From: Eudromia elegans
Lineage: Eukaryota > Chordata > Aves > Tinamiformes > Tinamidae
Assembly: GCA_003342815.1 (NCBI GenBank)
Contig: PTEX01000120.1
Span: 1,441,330-1,505,329, forward strand
Length of the DNA: 64,000 nucleotides
Reading direction: 5' to 3'
Positions 1 to 13,583 of this stretch are shown here, in pieces. A program made the position numbers and the translations under genes. The first letter of the stretch is position 1. Each line of letters begins with the position of its first letter. The notes under the pieces were generated by a model. That model ran no database searches, had not been told where the DNA came from, and was given only the letters and a program-made list of their open reading frames with translations.

Positions 1-3000
1 CTGAATCCAAACATTTTAATTTGACCTACAGTCATAAACAGCATTGTTGTACTCCTCTATAAGACAAAAAAGAATCAATGATAAAACAACCCTGAGAATT
101 TCAACTGGAATGTAAGATGTAATCTATCCCACTAACTATAAATCCATAACTATTTTTAAAATATATCTATTTAATATATATCTAGAAGCACCTGAATTGT
201 CTTACGTGATCCACTCCATCTGAAATCAATGGATAATATTGGTGCTTATAAAGGCTTACAGAGTAGATCCAATTTACCTAACTTATCATTCTCCATATCT
301 ATATCAGGAACACACGCACTTACTTGAGATGAGTACACTATGCTTTGTAAAATTCAATCACTTGCTTAGTAGAATCCCACTCTACTTGATTATAAAACCC
401 ATATATATTTCCAGAAAGATCTATCTTCAGCCTCCATTGCAGTTTCAGGGATGCCAGGCTTCATAAATATTGCTTCATATACCACAGCAAAAAGACCCTC
501 TTTAACCTTATATATTACTGTTAAAAAGGTCATGGCTTCTTTCAATGCTTTGGGAGAACTAAAAGTCTAGTCTAATTTCCACTGAACATTGCTGTGATCA
601 CTCAATGCTCTCCAAAGATAATCATTGTTTTCCTATTTTGTAATGTACATGTTTCCCATCTGCATACTGTATACATTTTTATTTTGTGGTATAATTGATT
701 CTTCCCTTCTTAAGTTCTCAGTATTAAAAATCTGGAAGAAGTGTTCACATTCAGGTTTTTTGAACCTTAGTTTATTTAAAAAAAAAAAAAAAAAAAAGGT
801 AGCAAAGACATCAGATAAATATTTCCTATAAAGTTGTACTACATTTGAAAATGATCTGTTTTGTTATTTTCTTTTATCCATACCCTATGATAATATTGAT
901 TTATTTGAAATTTAAATTAGTGGACAAAGTGAAACTAGCTATTCAGCTGGCAGATTGGGTGAGGAAAATCTATTTTGCATATGAATAAATGTAACTACCA
1001 ATTTTTATCCAAATCTAAATTTATTATCTAAAGTCTAATTTAGATTGAATTTAGATAGTCCAGCTTTAGACAGTACATTCCTTTTCAGGTTCTGATGTCA
1101 CTAGAATTTTACTTCTCTTCCTTCCCATCTGAAAATAGTCTATAGCCTTTTTGTGAGTGGTATATAAGTCTTTTAGGATGGCAAAATATATGACCTCATA
1201 ACAATAGTCCCACAAGATAAAAAGCCTGTTATCAATCTGGTGATGCTAGCTGAAGTCTGACTCTCTCTGGCATGTGCAATGGGTTAAAGCAGTCAGAATG
1301 CTGTTTTAACAGGATATGTGGAAAATTATTCTTGTGCATGCAATACAGGCCACCCTTGCTGGTTAAATGATCCATTGTATATATGGATGTAAATTGTTTA
1401 AGTGAGACAAGTTTCTTGGCAACTGTGTGCAACATGGTACTAAAAGTGCTTTCATTTTGTCCCTGTCTTCTCCTGTCTTAGGCCAGGAATAGCTTGGCTG
1501 CACTGGTGAGGATGACAGATGGCTACCAAGTAATGAAAATAGATGAAGACCATTTCTAGTATAATATATATATGTTTAATTTCTACTATTTCTTCTTCAA
1601 GGCAGTAATGAAGTCCCTGCTCAGAACCAATTATCTGTTTTTTATAAAATATAATTCTTCAATTACTTTACTGAGAAATGAAGGGAGGAATAGTATATCT
1701 ATTTTCATTTGATTCCCAGATCTTGAATAATACGACAAATGATAAATGGGACAATCTGCATTCATTGTGGGCACCAAGCCCAACCTGCAGAATAGATGAT
1801 TACACCTTGAAGAGATGCTTTCTGTGTGCTAATAATATTCCAAATTCCTTGATGTAAGATAGACTCTGTTTAAGCTGCACTCCAGAACATGTACTTCTCT
1901 TGAGACCCATTTTAAATTTGGAACTGCTTTGCCATCAATATGTGAGAAATGCGGGCAAGATTGAAGCTCTTAAAATACATTATTTTTGGTCTTGTCCTAT
2001 TCTGCAGCTATTCTTGTCACAAATACATGTGTGTACCCTCTGAAAATATTTACTGTTCACTGGTTATTTGAGACCTTTTATTTTTGCTTGGGGGTATAGC
2101 GTAATTGCATATCTTCTACTACATAATGACATGGTAGTTTTGTTTTTCTTTATTTTCTTTTATAGTATTAATGTCCTCTTATGAAAAGAATCAGTAGGTT
2201 CAAATGCTCTCAATTAATTGCTAAAATAGTGTGATTTTTTTTTCCCTACCCTTGATGGTCCTACCCTAGATACTGGTTCCCAGAAGCTCTGCATAATATA
2301 TTTTAAAGCTTCAGAAGCTTCTCACGGCTATGAAAGAGCTCTTTTATTATTTCCAGTTCTTCTATAATAGGCAATTTGACTATTGCAGTTGTCAAGTTGC
2401 TATAGCACAGCAGTGGGAAGGTATGGAAATGGGACAGTGCAGCTTGATAGAAGAGTTGGGCCTCTTGCTCCCACTGTCACTTTGGGATAGGCAAAAGCAT
2501 AGACATAACTACTGCCAAAATACTGGTAGCTGGAAAACTGGCTCAAAATAGTCTCTCATTTCCTGGTGGTTCACCCAAAATGCAAGTCTTTAGGAACAGC
2601 CATTCAGAAGTCCAGAAAGTGACTTTTATTATTTACTTATTTATTGTTTATTATTATTGACTACCAAGAGGACTGTTAGTTTAAGGACAGCATAATCCTG
2701 CCACCATCCTACAGTATGCAATAATGTGACATAAGAATACAGTCACCACATACAATCAGAGTAATTGCTAATATTAATTTTTGGTAAAAGAAAGCTTTTT
2801 TTTTTTTAACTGAAAGCAAATGATTTATCTCTGTGGAAGTGACAAGTATATTTATATTTTCTGTATTTTTAGGAGTATTTTTCTTCTCTACCTATCCGAA
2901 AAAATCTCCCTGGGAATGAGCTCTTGAATTCCACACTGTAATTTTTTATATCAGTTCCCCATCATACTCATCAGCACATGACTCATTGGAAAATGGATTT

Positions 3001-3390
3001 TCTTCTTAAATACAAAGAAACTAAAAATATAACACTACATTGACATTTTTCAGCTTATTTTGATGAATTGAGTCCAAATAGCCAAAACATAATGCAGGAG
3101 AGTTTATTTTTCTTCCTCTAGAAGCTAGTCATATTTTGCAAATGATGCCAAACACATTAGATTTAAAAATGCAGTTTAAAAGTGTTGAATTCATCAAAAT
3201 CTTTACATAGTTCTGTAAAATAGCCAATGAAAAATACATTTAAACCTGGTAACTGGGAAAAAAAAAATATATATATATATATATACTTTCCACTCTAGAT
3301 CTCAGGAGCTTTTCATTTTTAGAAGTATTCTAAACATATTCTATTACTTGGAATGTCTGGAATGTTAAAATCTGTTCAGGAATCTACCTG

Positions 3391-3454
3391 GTTGATCCAC
3401 TTGTACAGGTTTATCATAGTCAGTTGATCCATTTGTAGACGTTTATCACGGTCC
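3391..3454 (+). repeat. Imperfect 32-bp tandem duplication
   Basis: GTTGATCCACTTGTACAGG and GTTGATCCATTTGTAGACG begin two adjacent 32-bp units that share most positions, ending in TTTATCATAGTCA and TTTATCACGGTCC. Confidence 0.85.
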
Positions 3455-4984
3455 ACTGATACGAAAATACAAAGGTCATAGTTCCATTCAGTCAGGTAAA
3501 GTAACTTCAATCATTTTTACCTGACATGCTACAGAAACATTAGTATTAGAACATTAGATATTAGATCTTTCTCAGATAAGAAGGTCAAAGTTGATTTTGA
3601 AGGCTGTGTTGTGTTGCATGTAAAGTGTGAGTTACATAAAATATGTGTAAAGAAAGACATAATTATGCCTGCAAGTTAGGTAAGTGCATGCAAAGGTAGG
3701 ATGTTTCTATGTGTAGCTTCTCAACTTATGGTTGCAGTTACAATGACTGCCAAAAATGTGTTGAAGAGTATTCCTGATAAAGTTCTATAATCTGCTCTTA
3801 GTATAAAGGCATCCAAAGTAATTACTCTTCTCATCTGTTTTTTATGCTTTATTCCAGCACCTGGAAATATTACTGAAGACTGAGATATATTTGCAAGCTG
3901 TAGGAAATGGCGTTTATGTACTTTCCTAGCTGCCTTACAGTGCTTTGAGGCTCCTGTACAACTAGATTTGACTCATTTTCTCTTTTCCTGTTGTGTGATT
4001 TGTTCTCTGTTTCTTACTCCCTCGCTCTTCCATACATCACTATTATTACCAAATAATAATGCAATTAAACGCTGTATTGATATTCAATGCTATCATGTCT
4101 TTCAGAACTGGATCTTTAGCGTGTTAAATGCTCATGAGAACCTTATTAAGAGCAAAAGGCATACAGTATCTTGAAAGATCGCATCCTAAACATATACTAA
4201 TGTGTCAAATTCAATTAAGACAACTTTCCTCTCATAAGACCCTATTCTTTATGTCATTTACATTAAAAAAAAAAAAAAAAAAAAAGAGTAGGGGAAACAG
4301 AAGTGTAAAAGCAACTTCTTTTGCAGAGTTTTAAGTAGCATGATGCATCTTATCCTTTATTTTGGAAAATGCTAAGGATATTTCTTGTTTACTTTCTGTG
4401 TCTTTAGTGAGGGAAAACTCATCCAGATTCATCAGTCTAGCCAGCAACCTGGGAAAATGCATCCAAGGGCTTCAGAAGGGCATACCTCTTGTCTGAAGGA
4501 AGATTATATCTGGTCATCGGATTTGTGTAGAAGGGCACCCTGTGGCCATTACAGCACTGCAAGTGTGCGTGCCAGGTAATAACAGGGCCTGTCAGAATGC
4601 ATAATTCCATGAATAAATATAATCTCAGCAGTAGCACAATACTTCCATCACATAATCCTACACTCCAGTTACTGAAGCAGCATAAAAAGCTATAAATGTA
4701 GACATCACTGAGCACAGGAGATGGGTGCTGAGCAAGGCTCATGCTCCAAGCAGAAGACTCATGAAATCCATAAAGAGTTGCAATCAGAGTGCTGTACAAA
4801 ACATACTATAGCTTAGTATTGCTTTCCTCTTGCAGTTTCTGGCTGCCAGGGTTCTGATTCTGATCAAGAGCTATAGCATAACACATGGGAAAGCTAAGCT
4901 TGTACCAGGCCAAATTAATGAAAACCAAAATTAATGAAACAAAGTCTGAGATGACAAGGGATTCCATCCCAAGCTTGAAAAGAA

Positions 4985-5580
4985 GGTTGCATAGAGGGAT
5001 TGAAGCAGTCGTGGCTTAGATCATCAGAAATACTTAGAGGCGAGTCTTCCTTTACGTGTTCCAATCCACTAGTAAACACAATGTGCACATTCAGCTGCTG
5101 CTCCCGCCGCGTATCAACAAGAGCAGGCTGCTCCTCAGAGGAAGAAAAGTGCAGAGCTGAGAATGATAGTCAGGCGGGGTTGTATCCTCACCAAGTGAGA
5201 TGGCTGAGCAGGAAGAGCAGAGATGGAAAGAAACTGGGCACAGCCTTAAGTCCCAATCCTCAGCTAAGATCTTGCAGAAAAGTCAGGTCCAAGGTCATGT
5301 CAGAAAGTCAAGTCAGCAGAGCAAATCAGGCCAAGCTAATAAGGTCAAGATATTCAGGTCACATGGCTGGACACAGGCCATATTGGGTGACTGAGACAAG
5401 ACCAAGAACAAGGGCTGGAGCTTAAATGAATTTCCTGTGTCAGTTGGTAAAGGTCACAGGAGAGTTTTTCACAGCAGTGTGACCCAAGGCTATCGGCCAC
5501 ATCACGTCAAAGTTAGCCTTGATCACATATAGCTACAGGGACTGTGGTAAGGTTGCAGAGCCCCTTGGCGTCCTGACAAC
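4985..5580. other. Unassigned segment rich in GTCA(A)G motifs, possible old interspersed repeat
   Basis: Between about 5270 and 5400 the motif GTCAGG/GTCAAG recurs irregularly (AAGTCAGGTCCAAGG, AAGTCAAGTCAGCAGAG, AAGGTCAAGATATTCAGG). The 141-codon plus-strand frame across it (5000-5425) shows no recognisable domain. The composition differs from the AT-rich flanks. Confidence 0.3.
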
Positions 5581-8254
5581 TACATAACAACTAAGGAACC
5601 AATAACTTTATAGAACTCATTTTAATTTTTGTAAGTTATCAAAGTATAAACTTTGTGTGTCCCAAAAAGGAGCAGACTGCTGCAACAAAAAAAGCAACAA
5701 AAGTCCAAAGTCAAGGCTTTCTTCTTAAAAACATTTGTGTTTATTTTTCCTGCAATCCCAGAAGAAATGTCTGTCTTTATTGCAGGTGGCAGTTCCATGT
5801 CTGAGTCAGCTTTTATAGGCAACCCAAAGGAGAAGGAGGAAGAACACAGAGGAATGTAGCATGAGTGCAAGTGTTGTTTGTCAGCAAAAGTCAGAATAAT
5901 AATTAATTCAGTTTAAAGGCTTAGCTTTTTAAAAAGATTCAACACTCAGGACCTCAATTGAAAAAGTCAGTCATGCCAGCATCAAACCATTGTCTGAGCT
6001 CATCTGTATTCAAACCATGGTTTCAAACCATGAGATTTATCCAGCTGACCATAGGGCAAATTCTCTTTTTGGAGCATGGAGTGATTTGGCTTGAGCTAAC
6101 ATTGATCTGTCTAGTAGACACTGTCTCAGAAGAATATCAGTGATGAAGTAGAATATTATGTGGCATAGCATTTTTAAGCACAGGACTATGTTAAAAAATA
6201 GAGAGTCTGAGGCATATGTTGTTAAAAATATTTAAGCTCTGTAAAATCTAAACCAAAATAGTATAATATGAGTCTCAGAACCAGACTGGCAATACTCAGT
6301 CCAGGCACTCTACATAGTACCTGGGAAATTAAAAATATACCCAAAATATACCTCTTAAGTCAAATGTGAGTGGTGTCATTCTATAGTTCTGAGACTAACT
6401 GGAGCAGAATGGCTCACATCTATACTACTAAAATATTTTTCCTCTTAGATTCACAAACTGGAAGTACACAGTAGTCCTCTAGCCCAGCAAATGGCCTCAC
6501 CGTTGCTTCTAAAAGGCCATGATCAGATGTTTACCTGATCAGAACTGAGGCTTGTAAGTCTTATCCTATATAAACTTTTCTTGACCTGCCATAGCTTTTG
6601 CTTTTATTTGCTTTGTCTGCAACACAACTTTTCCTTCTGATTGGGTAGCTATGGCTAACTTGTTTTACTTTTTGCTTATCTTTGTGTATTAGAACAATAA
6701 TTTTTATAAATAGTAGTAACAAGTACTAGAGTGCCAAACAGAATATTTCTATCACAGCAGTATGCTGAGGTATCGCAGAAGCTGATAGGTTCACTGGACA
6801 TCTGTGTTCATCTTCAGTTCACACAGAGTTGCATGTTTAAAATACTTCAAGTGTTAAAGCAGCTAAAGTATGCACTAGAGAGCTGTACGTGAAGGGCCTC
6901 TTCTAAGACTAGCACCTGAGGAACACTTATCTTGAGATTTTCCCTCTAGAGAGGTTTCAACTGAAATTGCTGTCACTTCAGTTCCTTTAAACACCTTGGT
7001 TCACATTCTCTAAAGAAATAGTCATCTATTGAGATAGTGATAACTCATATACATTTTTAAAGATGTCATAGGTGCCTGGGTTGAGGATTTAAGTGCATCA
7101 TGAAACAGAGGACTAATTACCTTGCATAATCTGGGATGAAGTGACAAGCTTAATGCTGCTGTCGTTTAAAGCCTGTCTTAAATGAACAGCCTTTAGAATG
7201 TAGTACTGCATTATAATTGGATAACACAAATCAATAAGTCACTTTACATTTTCAGGCCTAAGGTGACAGGATATTTTCTAGGATTTTTTTTCTCATATAA
7301 TTTATTAGATTATTGTAATGTTTATTCCTCCTTTGGGGCTATTTCACTTGCTTGGTGGGGCTATAAGAAACTCACTTGCTTTTCTCTTTTATTTTAGTAT
7401 CAAACATCTCTCATCTTAGATACTCTTTATTAACATTATCACTCTATATTAGCACTACTATTGATCACAATTAAATGTTTTTACTCCCAAAAATGACAAA
7501 TACATATATATATTTTCTTATTTTTGCCCATAATAAAAAACCTGATCTGGGAATCAAATAATAATAAAGTAGTTTTACATTACAATGTAGACATTTTCTT
7601 TGTTATTTACATCTAAGTAGTAAGCATGTGCTTTAGACAAATGAAATTCAATTTATAGGTAACAATATGACTCATCACTTCTGCTTTGAAAATCCATGGA
7701 GTTCTACCAAGTCAAAGCTTCTAAGATAAATAAGCAGAATTCATTAATAAACTTCAGTTTTATAAGTATCATTTTCATTTTGGAAGAAATAGGTCATGGA
7801 AGAATTTTTTGGTTTTATGTCTTCAGTTTTCATAGCTTTTTTAAACTAACATTTCACATAAAATTACAATGAGATTTTATTTATGATATTATTCATTTTA
7901 TAGGCAATGATTTTAAAAAAGAAGTATATATTTTTAATGCCATTATTTTCTTAACAGATAAACAGCTAAATTATACTTAAAGTATAATAAAGTAATGATT
8001 TAATCACTGAGGCCTTGCCATAATTTTTTACAAGTATTAAAAAGAAGGTAAGTATCTATGAAATTTTTATCCCTTTTCATGCTACAGGCAAAATCACATG
8101 ACCATATTTAGTAGATTTTTATTGTACATTGAGATAAATATTTAAACTTGAGACATATTTAAACCAGAATGTGCAGGCTGCTTTTGTAATTTAAAGGGTA
8201 GAAGAGGTTTTAGGATAGCTTTTTAATCTTTGAAAAATTACTAAGTACAAGTCA

Positions 8255-8859
8255 TAGCAGAGCGTCAGGAATAGAGCGTCTCCAGCAGGTTGAGGGAGGT
8301 GATTCTGCCCCTCTACTCAGCCCTGATGAGGCCACACCTCAAGTACTGTGTGCAGTTCTGGACTCCCCAGTGCAGGAGGGACGTGGAGCTGCTAGAGAGA
8401 GTCCAGCGCAGGGCCACGAAGATGATTAGGGGCCTGGAACATCTGCCCTATGAGCAAAGGCTGAGAGAGCTGGGCCTCTTCAGCCTGCAGAAGAGAAGAC
8501 TGAGAGGGGACCTGATTAATGTATATAAATATCTCAAGAAAGGGAGTGAGGAGGAGGGGGCTGGCCTCTTCTCAGTGGTGGCTAGTGATAGAACTAGAGG
8601 AAGCGGCCACAAATTGAGGCACCAAAAGTTCCACAGGAACTTGAGGAAGAATTTCTTAACAGTGAGGGTGACAGAGCACTGGAACAGGCTGCCCAGAGAG
8701 GTGGTGGAGTCTCCTTCTCTGGAGATCTTCAAAACCCGCCTGGACATCACCCTGTGCCACATGCTCTAGGGGACCCTGCATGTGCAGGGGAGTTGGACTA
8801 GATGACCTCTACAGGTTCCTTCCAACCCTAGCCATTCTATGATTCTATGATTCTATGAA
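8255..8859 (+). mobile_element. CR1 LINE, 5'-truncated, young copy
   Basis: This is the 3' end of a CR1 non-LTR retrotransposon in plus orientation. A frame open for about 160 codons (8290-8769) encodes the C-terminus of the ORF2 polyprotein beyond the RT core, with [30 protein letters not shown] and [19 protein letters not shown]. The 3' UTR follows with GTTGGACTAGATGACCTCT. The copy ends in three ATTCTATG-type repeats (about 8833-8857), the hallmark of CR1. The absence of stops and indels suggests a relatively recent insertion. The 5' edge is estimated from where similarity to CR1 seems to begin. Confidence 0.95.
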
Positions 8860-10968
8860 ATCCTCCTGCTAAACTTTCTTCAGAAAGCTTTCCTATTTTC
8901 AGAATGACTGAGAGAACTGGCTTTCCTTCTTTTCTGTCCTCTTCATATAAATGAATTCGTGAACATGAGTCTTTGTTTATAGAAGAAATCTTCAAATCTA
9001 TACAATAATCTTACAAAATTCTGACCAAATTTTTTAATAACTTGACCTATTTTCGTCTGTTATGATTTGCCATGTAAAATCGTATTTTGTATTCATAATT
9101 TGGTCATCCCTAACATCAAAAGCAATTCAGCAGCAACATTAATGGAAAAGGCCATGATGCTTTTTGGACACGATGATTCAAACCTTGGGAAGAGGCAACT
9201 GTGCAGCTGACAGTCTTTATTTTCCATATGAAGAACCAATCCTTGAACATCAGTGAATTAATTTGTACCTGATGTTATTTGAAAAGGAATATGTAGTGAA
9301 GTTAGAGAAGATACAGGAGATATTTAGGGGGTTAAATCTTTACAAAGACAGACCAAAAGGACTGGAACTCTTCAGTGGGCAGAGTAAAAAATGGGAATCA
9401 GGAGGCCTATGGCAATGGAGAAGTTGACTGCAGAACAACTATAGAGCAAACTCCTAAATACCTTTGGGGGGTCTTTGGGGATACTAGTAGAGGGGAATAG
9501 ACACTAAACAGTTGCTACACTCACAATCTGCCTAAAAAGCATCTCCTTCTGCCATAGCCAGAAACAGAATACTTGGATGATTGGTCTCTTGTGGAAGAGA
9601 TTTCTTACATGATTGACACAAAATTTAAAGGTTAACTGTTTATATGGTATAACTGAACAATTCTGCTAACTGTGTTTGTTTCTGAGTAGTTCAATGTAGT
9701 GGAAGCCATGTCAGAGTAGATTTAAAACAGTACCTTCTATAATGAAGAGAAGGGGTTAAATGGAGTGTGACCAAGATCCAAAAGCTTCCCAGGACTCAGA
9801 GCTTTGCAAAACAGGTAATCTCATACCCTGGAGGAGCAGGTACCTGTGCAGTGCTTTTTGTTCCTGTACTCTTCAGCAAAGTAGCTGTGAACTTCCAGCT
9901 AGTGTTTCTTCCTTTCTTTCCTTTCTAAATACCTCCCAAACCAGTCAAACCAAGGAGCTATTAAATGGCTGTAGTCTGACTGGACTCTGTACTAATTGCT
10001 TAGCAATTACTAATTGGTACTGCTTTCCTCCCTCCTTTCTGCTCCTGGTGTGTTATCTTTCCCTCCTTCTCCTGGAGCACACTTTTTAAAAATCTTTTTA
10101 TTTTATTTTTTTATTTTAACATCAGCTCTCCTTTTACTCTTCTTTTTCTTCAGCTGATTCCCTTTATACTGAAGAAGTCTTTGACAACTTTTAAGCCTGT
10201 TAAGAAATCTTCTGCCATTAGTCCTTTTTGCTCTCTTTGTGAACAGTATCCTTTACTCTCCTTCAGCCATGATCTTTTTTCTTTCTTTTTATTATGAGTT
10301 TATGGAAACAAGGATCATCTACAAATCTGTTTGGAGGGCAGGTTAGGCAGTTTAATGAGTAGAGAGCAGCTTGCTCTCCTTGCCTGGCATGGCATTTGAT
10401 TTGCTCATCACACAGAAAGGTACCTCGCTCAGTGCTGCTCCATGCTCAGATATGGATCAGTCACATAATAATAAATAAGTAAATAATTTTGGTCATATAT
10501 ACAGTTTGTCTCAAGTAATTTTGGCAATTAGATATATTGATGACATTATTATTTATTTTCTGCATTATTGCAGGAGCAAGGCGTATTCATAATGAGGTAG
10601 ATCTTGGAGGTGATGAGCACTCAACAAATAATAATGCTGGATATGAGGAAATTTTTTGATGATCCATAACAAGTGATGAAAAGAAGCATAAAATAAAGCT
10701 ACAATCAGGTTATCCAGTGGAAAAAAAAATATTGTCATTGGTGACAAGTTACATCTTGTTAGATGTAGCCTGCTGCTGTTAGAATGAGTTTTTATGAGGA
10801 TTTTAAGCTCTTGTGTCATGTATTTGCAGAAAGCAAATTTGGAATGATATATTTTGATTACAATAATCAGATTTCCTACTGAGTGCATTAGTTACGAAGT
10901 CAGCTCGTCAGAGAACAAAAAATACCTTGGAACTCACACAGTAGGAATTTAAAAGTTTGAACAACAGC

Positions 10969-10997
10969 TTTGTTTTGTTTTGTTTTGTTTTGTTTTG

Positions 10998-11028
<31 letters not shown>
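10969..11028 (+). repeat. (TTTTG)n microsatellite
   Basis: About 11-12 perfect TTTTG pentamers occupy 60 bp, followed by a T run. The repetitive Lys-Gln-Asn frame on the minus strand is an artefact of the repeat. Confidence 0.97.
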
Positions 11029-11030
<2 letters not shown>

Positions 11031-13497
11031 CTCATCCTGTAGAGTAAATATTTCAGAAACAAAATCCCTCAATTTTTGGAAATTGCACTGGCTGCTAGTA
11101 AACAAAAACTGATTACATTTATTCAATAATTTACTAATTTTCATTTATTTTCTCAGGCTTTTAATGAGTAATATTGAAAAGGTAAGGTAAATCTGCATTT
11201 GACTTGGACTTATCAGCCACTCTGTGGGGTTCATTTGCAGATTTGTTTTCTCTTAAAACAGCAACACATTAATTTATTACTTAGTTTAACTTTTCTGTTA
11301 TTCTCTGTGGAACTGAAAGAGACAGTTGTGCTTATTGCTGAACAGCCTCCATACAAATTGATAATGTACTATTCATTCAACCATGTATTTACTTGCATCT
11401 GTTTGGCATCCCCACCATCTCCCAATTTTGTGAACTAATTAATTCATATGACTTTAATTCTCTCTGATTATATGCTTCCATTTCATGCAAACAAGGACAT
11501 TTATCATTATTAATTTTAATGAATATGATTTATATTTAATTTAGAATAATGTAAACATTAACCTGAGTTAAAAAGTAGTTTTCTAAAGAGAAATTTTGTA
11601 GTCAATTGTAGTAGCAAGAAAAAGTTTAGTGATGGAAACTAGTGGAATTGCTTTTTATTCTTAAACTATATTTTGGTTAAATTGTTTTCAGTTTCCCATT
11701 ACACCAGGACCAAGCAATCTGTTAATCATCTCAGCTGTGGCTTTTGCTAACACAATAGAGCAATATGATGTTCTAATGGGATTGGTCCACAAGCAGGTGA
11801 TATTTTTCTTTGTAGAATACTTATCAGCTGGGAAATCCTCAGTGTAGCTATATTTTAACTGTCACTAAATAAAGCTGATAAATTCCTTTCCAATTACTAC
11901 ATGCACAACCTGTCCTCTCAGTATTGTACTACCTTTATCACACAGGAAAAACACAAGTTGAATGAAAGAAGTTTAAGTTTATTAAAATACAGATGCCTGA
12001 ACTGAGATTGACCTGTTTTATTCTTGAAATCTCTTAGGACCTATACAGTAATTTAATTACCCAAAATTGTCATAACAGTGTAATACAGGCATTGTCAATA
12101 TTTGTGATAATTTAAAAAGTATAACTTACTATTTTCTTATTGTAGTAGGTATACACAAGATTTATGACATACAAAAGAACAGTTCTTGCTTATGAACACC
12201 TTTTTTTTGGCAGAAATTGCTAAATACAGTTGAGCACTTTTTTGTTTGTTTGTTTTTTAGAAATTGGAATAATAGTTGGAGTAGATAGGCTTAAATATGT
12301 CTTATCCTTTGTGAAAAAAAAAACTTTATTTTCTCCCGATCAAAATTATTATTTTTATCCTTTTTTTTTCCCCTATTCCTATTTAGCTGTGGGAGGACAT
12401 GCAAATATAAGCAGTACAGCAGTATTCATAAATCAGTAAATGACAGCATTAGCTTCCTTAGAGCATTATTTGGATGGTATTTTCTGTTTGTTTTCATGAG
12501 ATTGCAATACAAATCCTATGCTTACAAATGAATTTGAGGTGCTCTCTAAGAAAAGTACTATATTAGAACACTATTTATAGCTCCTGAGCCTTAAAAATGT
12601 AGGGAGTTTTGCAGAGGGTTTCATGTACTACTGAACAAATCCTTTTGAATAATAATAGAACATATCATGGCAGCAGCTTTTAAGCAGAACTCTCCATTGG
12701 AGACAAATTCTGATTAAAATTTGATGGTACTATTTGGTCTATTAAATTCTCACTAAGCCAAATGGAATTTTCCAGGACTTTAAAGATGAGATCCAAATCC
12801 TGATATAATCATGGATGGTGATCAGGTTGGATATATAGGTTATATATATATATAAATCCAGTGTTAAATGATGTGATTCCAATGACTTCTAGACAATTGT
12901 GTTAATCTGCTTCAGCTGATGGTCCAGTCACGGTGTACTTCTCACTGGCTATATAATATTTTGTAAGGTATTGATTTTATAAGTGCCTCGTACTAGCACT
13001 GTGAAAACATAGATCTGATTTACTGAATCCCTCAGCTAGTAACACACTAAACATATATGCTTTTAAAACGGAAAGAAAATATTTTGTGACATCGATGTGG
13101 TATGAATTTAGACTTTGTGTTTCTGTGCTAATGGGCTTGATTCTCTCCTGCAGTCATTCTTCAAGAGCAGAAAATACCTCTCAGGATCTCCTAACAATGA
13201 AAGGATGTGTAATGTCAAATTAAAGTAATCAGTCTGAGATTCCTAGGAAAGAAATCTTTTGGCAAATTTTTATATCATTAAATTATTATTTTTGGCCTTT
13301 TTATTTTCTTAATGCTGGGGCAACTGTGGAGAAATCTAAGGAACTGCACACATGTCGGAATAGTCAGTAGGAAAGCAACACCTGGATCATTGCTTATGCT
13401 GTGTGGAGACTCTTCCAGTGGGAGGAAAGATGAAAGGTGAAATCTGATTATTTTATACAGAGTAAAACAAAGGCATTTGGACACCCTGCCTGCATTT

Positions 13498-13500
<3 letters not shown>

Positions 13501-13536
<36 letters not shown>

Positions 13537-13541
13537 CAACA

Positions 13542-13581
<40 letters not shown>
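13501..13581 (+). repeat. Twin 34-bp poly(A) tracts
   Basis: Two uninterrupted A runs of 34 bases each (13501-13534 and 13548-13581) are separated by the 13-bp spacer CCCAACATAAATT. The upstream flank contains no recognisable retroposed gene body. Confidence 0.9.

Positions 13582-13583
<2 letters not shown>

Larger units (their letters stand above)
1..8254. other. Intergenic AT-rich DNA without a recognisable gene
   Basis: No frame longer than about 140 codons and no protein motif was found on either strand. It contains short homopolymers (A19 near 780, A21 near 4265), a (TA)n run near 3270, the 32-bp tandem duplication at 3391 and the GTCAAG-rich segment near 5.3 kb. Otherwise nothing recognisable. 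Confidence 0.7.

Noticed and set aside
4437..4799. Minus-strand open frame of 120 codons with hydrophobic segments
   Set aside because: No recognisable family, no splice or promoter context, and chance length for a 64-kb window.
5000..5425. Plus-strand open frame of 141 codons
   Set aside because: No domain, low-complexity Ser/Arg/Lys composition, and it overlaps a region resembling an old repeat. Another frame is also open there.
9760..10089. Plus-strand open frame of 109 codons with a hydrophobic end
   Set aside because: The sequence looks like random translation, and the hydrophobic C-terminus comes from a pyrimidine-rich stretch.
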